Origin: JAUIAI01 sp045106815
GTDB taxonomy: Bacteria; Pseudomonadota; Gammaproteobacteria; Burkholderiales; Burkholderiaceae_E
Direction: 5' to 3'
Assembly: GCA_045106815.1 (NCBI GenBank)
Contig: JBGCFG010000018.1
Location: forward strand, 120,999 to 184,998
Length of the DNA: 64,000 nucleotides
Part shown: positions 61,468-64,000 of the stretch, piece by piece
Layout: the number at the start of each line of letters is the position of its first letter
Numbering within the stretch: the stretch's first letter is position 1
Program-made: the position numbers and the translations under genes
Notes under the pieces: model-generated
The model's database searches: none
Told to the model about the DNA's origin: nothing
Seen by the model: the letters and a program-made list of their open reading frames with translations, nothing else

Positions 61468-62528
61468 CCGAGCAGGTGCTGGCCGATTGGTTTGACGGCC
61501 AGTCCTCTCGCGCTCGCCCTGTCTCGGTTCGTCTGGAGTCAGCCGAACTGGTCTTTGAAGGGGCGTCACTTGACGCGCCGATGAGATACCCGGTGAGCCA
61601 ACTGCAGTGGCCCGAGCGGACTCGGGCTGGAAGCAAAGTCCTCAAGCTGCCTGACGGTGGCTCACTGCATGCACACGATGACGACGCCTGGACCTTGCTT
61701 GGACAAAATCATGGCGTTGTCGAAAGCCCGGTCGTGACCTGGCAACAGAGCGGTTGGCGAATCTTTGCCTCGCTCATTTTGATTGTTGTGCTGGGTGCAG
61801 CTATTTTCAGATGGGGCGTTCCCCTGGCCGCCCAGGCAATTCTGGTCGTGGTGCCCGAACAGGTTGATCGGGCAATTGGCGAGCAGGCCTTTAAGCAAAT
61901 TGATGAGCAGCTCTTCGAACCCACTGAGCTTGATATTGAGGTTCAGAACGACCTCTCTGAGCGACTGCGCCAAATGGTGGCAGGTAGCGCTGTTGCTGCT
62001 CGTGAGATTCCCCCCTACACCCTTGAGTTTCGGAGCAGTCGTTTCGGCCCGAATGCCTTTGCGTTACCGGGTGGCACGATTGTGCTGACTGATGAACTCG
62101 TAGAGTTAGCCGATGGTGATCACGACATGGTGTTGGGCGTTCTGGCTCATGAACTGGGCCACGTGGTGCACCGGCATGGCATGCGCGGCGTTTCGCAGTC
62201 CCTGCTCGGTGCGATCTTGCTTGCCGTAGTGGTTGGCGATTCGAGTTCACTGATCGCCAGTGCTCCTTTATTACTCGGTTCGATGGCCTATACGCGGGAT
62301 CTTGAGCGTGAGGCCGATGATCATGCGATTCAGATGCTGCGCGACAACGGTATTTCACCCGCCGTTATGGCCCGGTTTTTTCGCCGTATCGCGCAGCTCA
62401 CAGATGTGCGGCGCAACTCTGAGGACGACGCAACAGACAATCGTGAGAATGAGCTTGGCTTGTTGTTCTCCAGTCATCCGGGCGCGCGCGAACGCATCAG
62501 GAAGTTTGAAGAGGCAGCGCTGAGATAA
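61464..62528 (+). CDS. M48-family metallopeptidase
   Basis: Membrane zinc peptidase (354 residues). One N-terminal-half transmembrane helix (FASLILIVVLGAAIFRW, about 101-117), and zinc motif HELGH at 229-233, with the third ligand in LEREAD (about E281). The GTG start overlaps the DUF898 gene by four bases. It resembles the Oma1/BepA side of M48 rather than HtpX (single helix before the catalytic domain). Possible role in envelope quality control; partner DUF898. Confidence 0.88.
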   Translation: MTEQVLADWFDGQSSRARPVSVRLESAELVFEGASLDAPMRYPVSQLQWPERTRAGSKVLKLPDGGSLHAHDDDAWTLLGQNHGVVESPVVTWQQSGWRIFASLILIVVLGAAIFRWGVPLAAQAILVVVPEQVDRAIGEQAFKQIDEQLFEPTELDIEVQNDLSERLRQMVAGSAVAAREIPPYTLEFRSSRFGPNAFALPGGTIVLTDELVELADGDHDMVLGVLAHELGHVVHRHGMRGVSQSLLGAILLAVVVGDSSSLIASAPLLLGSMAYTRDLEREADDHAIQMLRDNGISPAVMARFFRRIAQLTDVRRNSEDDATDNRENELGLLFSSHPGARERIRKFEEAALR

Positions 62529-62536
62529 CGGGTCTT

Positions 62537-63010
62537 CTAGGGGTGCGCGGCTTGCGTGGCCTGACCTGTCAGCGGCCTGCCTTTGGTGATGGTGTGCCTG
62601 AGACGGCTCAAGACAAGCACGGCCGTCAGCGCACCTAGCAAATCGAATGTCAGATCCCCAAGACTGGAGGACCGCGCCGGGTTGTAGGCTTGGGTCCATT
62701 CGTCCGCAATGCCGACACTCAGGGTCATGGCTACCGCCATCAGATCTGCGATTCGGGTGCCTCCCCACATCACCCAGAACATGCCGGCAAGCCCACCAAA
62801 AAACAAATAGTGAACAGCTTTGTCCCACGGGTGCGAAAACATCCCGCCAGGCAAAGGCTTGGTCCCGAGATAAAAGAGCATGAACACGAGCGTTGAGCTC
62901 AGCAGCAAGGCGAGTAGTCTGAGCCTTCGCGTTGGAAAGATAATCGGGCAGATCAACTGATCCGCCACTGAAGACCATGCCCTTCGAGCATCAACTCCCG
63001 CGTTAGTCAC
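62537..63010 (-). CDS. VanZ-family membrane protein
   Basis: Small integral membrane protein, 157 residues with four hydrophobic helices and the VanZ-type segment GIADEWTQAYNPARSSSLGDLTFDLLGAL, which carries the conserved DE and D-x-x-x-N/G motif. GTG start at 63010. Not linked to vancomycin genes here; VanZ homologues elsewhere sit in polysaccharide loci, as with rfbC here. Confidence 0.82.
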   Translation of the reverse strand: MTNAGVDARRAWSSVADQLICPIIFPTRRLRLLALLLSSTLVFMLFYLGTKPLPGGMFSHPWDKAVHYLFFGGLAGMFWVMWGGTRIADLMAVAMTLSVGIADEWTQAYNPARSSSLGDLTFDLLGALTAVLVLSRLRHTITKGRPLTGQATQAAHP

Positions 63011-63022
63011 GTCTGCCTGTGC

Positions 63023-63559
63023 TTACCGTGCAGACTCAAATGGCGCCCACTGCAAATCTTTGTCGGATAAGACAGTTGGTGCGATGGGCCATTGAATATT
63101 GAATGCGGGGTCGTCAAACCGCGCCCCGCGCTCGGCCCCCGGCGTGTAGGCTTCGCTGACGAGATAGAACATGTCGGTGTCATCAGTGAGCGTCAGATAG
63201 CCGTGAGCACACAGGGGTGGCACATAGAGCGCCTGACGATTTTCTGCGGTCAGCTCCGCACCAAACCACTTCAAGTAGCTTGGCGAGTCTTCGCGAACAT
63301 CAACCAGAACATCAAAAACAGCGCCCCGAACACAACGCATCAGCTTGGCTTCTGCGGCTGGTGCCACCTGATAGTGCAAACCGCGCATCGTGCCACGCTT
63401 AACCGTATTAGCCAGGTTAGCCTGTACAACGGGCATCTGAATACCGTGCTCGGCAAACTCTTCCGAGCAAAAAGCGCGAGCGAATGAACCCCGATCATCA
63501 CCTCTCGGTTCAAGATCGATTAGCCACGCCCCTTCAATCCCGGTTGGAGTGAATTTCAT
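63023..63559 (-). CDS. rfbC: dTDP-4-dehydrorhamnose 3,5-epimerase (RfbC)
   Basis: Epimerase in dTDP-L-rhamnose synthesis. Typical RmlC cupin with GSFARAFCSEEFAEHGI, TMRGLHYQVAPAAEAKLMRCVRGAVFDVLVDVR (His active site), ALYVPPLCAHGYLTLTDDTDMFYLVSE, and DDPAFNIQWP. 178 residues. Other rfb genes (rfbA, B, D) are not in the window. Confidence 0.94.
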   Translation of the reverse strand: MKFTPTGIEGAWLIDLEPRGDDRGSFARAFCSEEFAEHGIQMPVVQANLANTVKRGTMRGLHYQVAPAAEAKLMRCVRGAVFDVLVDVREDSPSYLKWFGAELTAENRQALYVPPLCAHGYLTLTDDTDMFYLVSEAYTPGAERGARFDDPAFNIQWPIAPTVLSDKDLQWAPFESAR

Positions 63560-63564
63560 CTCAT

Positions 63565-64000
63565 TCAGGCCAGACTCAAACCAATGCCTTCATAGGCGGG
63601 CACATCAGCCGGATTGAACATGCGTCTACCATCGACAACCAGCGGTTTGGCACCCGATGCTTTCAAGAGCTCGGGCAATTGTCTGAATTCGGGCCAACTC
63701 GTGGCGACAACCACGATATCCGCGCCATCAATACACTCCTCAATGGAGCCAGCGTAGTCAATTCCGTCACTGCCCAGCGCCTCGCGTCCGGTGTCCATCG
63801 CGATGGGGTCAAAGGCGCTGACTTTGGCGCCTTTTTCTCGCAGCTGTTCTACTAGGGTGAGTGACGGCGACTCGCGAACATCATCAGTTCCCGGTTTGAA
63901 TGCAATACCAAGCACTGCCACTTGCTTACCCTGCACCGAGGGATGATGCCGCTCGATCAGCTCAACCAGACGGTTCGGTTGATCTGCATTGATATCGATC
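63565..64000 (-). CDS. Nucleotide-sugar (UDP-glucose/GDP-mannose type) dehydrogenase, C-terminal part
   Basis: C-terminal about 145 residues of a UDP-glucose 6-dehydrogenase-like enzyme, which oxidises a sugar nucleotide to a uronate; the 5' part lies beyond the right edge. Motifs: NRLVELIERH, VAVLGIAFKPGTDDVRESPSL, FDPIAMD, VVVATSWPEF, and VVDGRRMFNP. Whether the substrate is UDP-glucose or another cannot be read from this part. 5 bp separate it from rfbC, so they form one operon. Confidence 0.92.
   Translation of the reverse strand, partial: IDINADQPNRLVELIERHHPSVQGKQVAVLGIAFKPGTDDVRESPSLTLVEQLREKGAKVSAFDPIAMDTGREALGSDGIDYAGSIEECIDGADIVVVATSWPEFRQLPELLKASGAKPLVVDGRRMFNPADVPAYEGIGLSLA

Overview
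The window reads as chromosomal DNA of a betaproteobacterium, most likely of the order Burkholderiales. The argument is gene content and order: an Mla operon with mlaA inside it, kdsD-kdsC-lptC-lptA-lptB-rpoN-hpf-ptsN-hprK-rapZ in one direction, and lolB-ispE-tRNA-Gln-prs-rplY-pth-ychF. No rRNA gene, CRISPR array, phage module or intact insertion sequence was seen. Base composition looks moderately GC-rich and fairly even. The species cannot be named from this sequence.

Layout. 1-4515 (minus): lipid-asymmetry Mla system, followed by an ABC ATPase cut by the left edge. 4652-15787: a CPA2 cation/proton antiporter, then the divergent Kdo/Lpt/sigma-54/nitrogen-PTS block. 15805-24231: mutY, a DsrE-like protein, tpm, an EamA exporter, a bacterial dynamin, mutM and a TPR lipoprotein. 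24228-28585: lolB, ispE with a large insertion, tRNA-Gln(UUG), prs, rplY and pth. 28764-38301: orphan rfbF, a large secreted DUF1593 protein, a BamE-like lipoprotein, mgtE, a 5'-nucleotidase, a Pta-like acyltransferase, ychF and a GFA protein. 38302-39908: a decayed stretch holding remnants of three genes around one intact ClbS-like gene. 39951-44237: a stand-alone DnaB-like ATPase, a surface glycosidase-like lipoprotein and a cytochrome P450. 44272-48875 (minus): napEFDABC behind a perfect FNR box. 49140-56789: an epoxide-hydrolase-like fusion protein, an atypical SDR, SOS-boxed dinB, a nitronate monooxygenase, a PhyH-type dioxygenase and tex. 56904-64000: a NarL-type two-component pair, a DUF898/M48 peptidase pair, VanZ, rfbC and a nucleotide-sugar dehydrogenase cut by the right edge.

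How the genes work together. Much of the window builds and maintains the outer membrane: Mla moves phospholipid, KdsD/KdsC make Kdo, LptA/B/C move LPS, LolB inserts lipoproteins, and RfbC with the dehydrogenase supplies polysaccharide sugars. RpoN, HPF, PtsN, HprK and RapZ form the nitrogen/carbon PTS regulatory block. Nap gives periplasmic nitrate reduction, apparently under FNR/ANR control. MutY, MutM and DinB cover oxidative-damage repair and translesion synthesis.

Most notable: (1) the decayed locus, where frame-by-frame reading shows a broken major-royal-jelly-family gene beside a broken TetR gene; (2) IspE with about 90 extra charged residues just before its last conserved motif; (3) an SDR lacking the YxxxK catalytic pair, next to an alpha/beta-hydrolase fused to a YdeI/OmdA-like domain; (4) two large secreted proteins with jelly-roll-like modules, one module apparently inserted into the catalytic fold; (5) uncharacterised inverted-repeat elements upstream of ptsN, of mgtE and of the 59.6 kb divergent promoter region.
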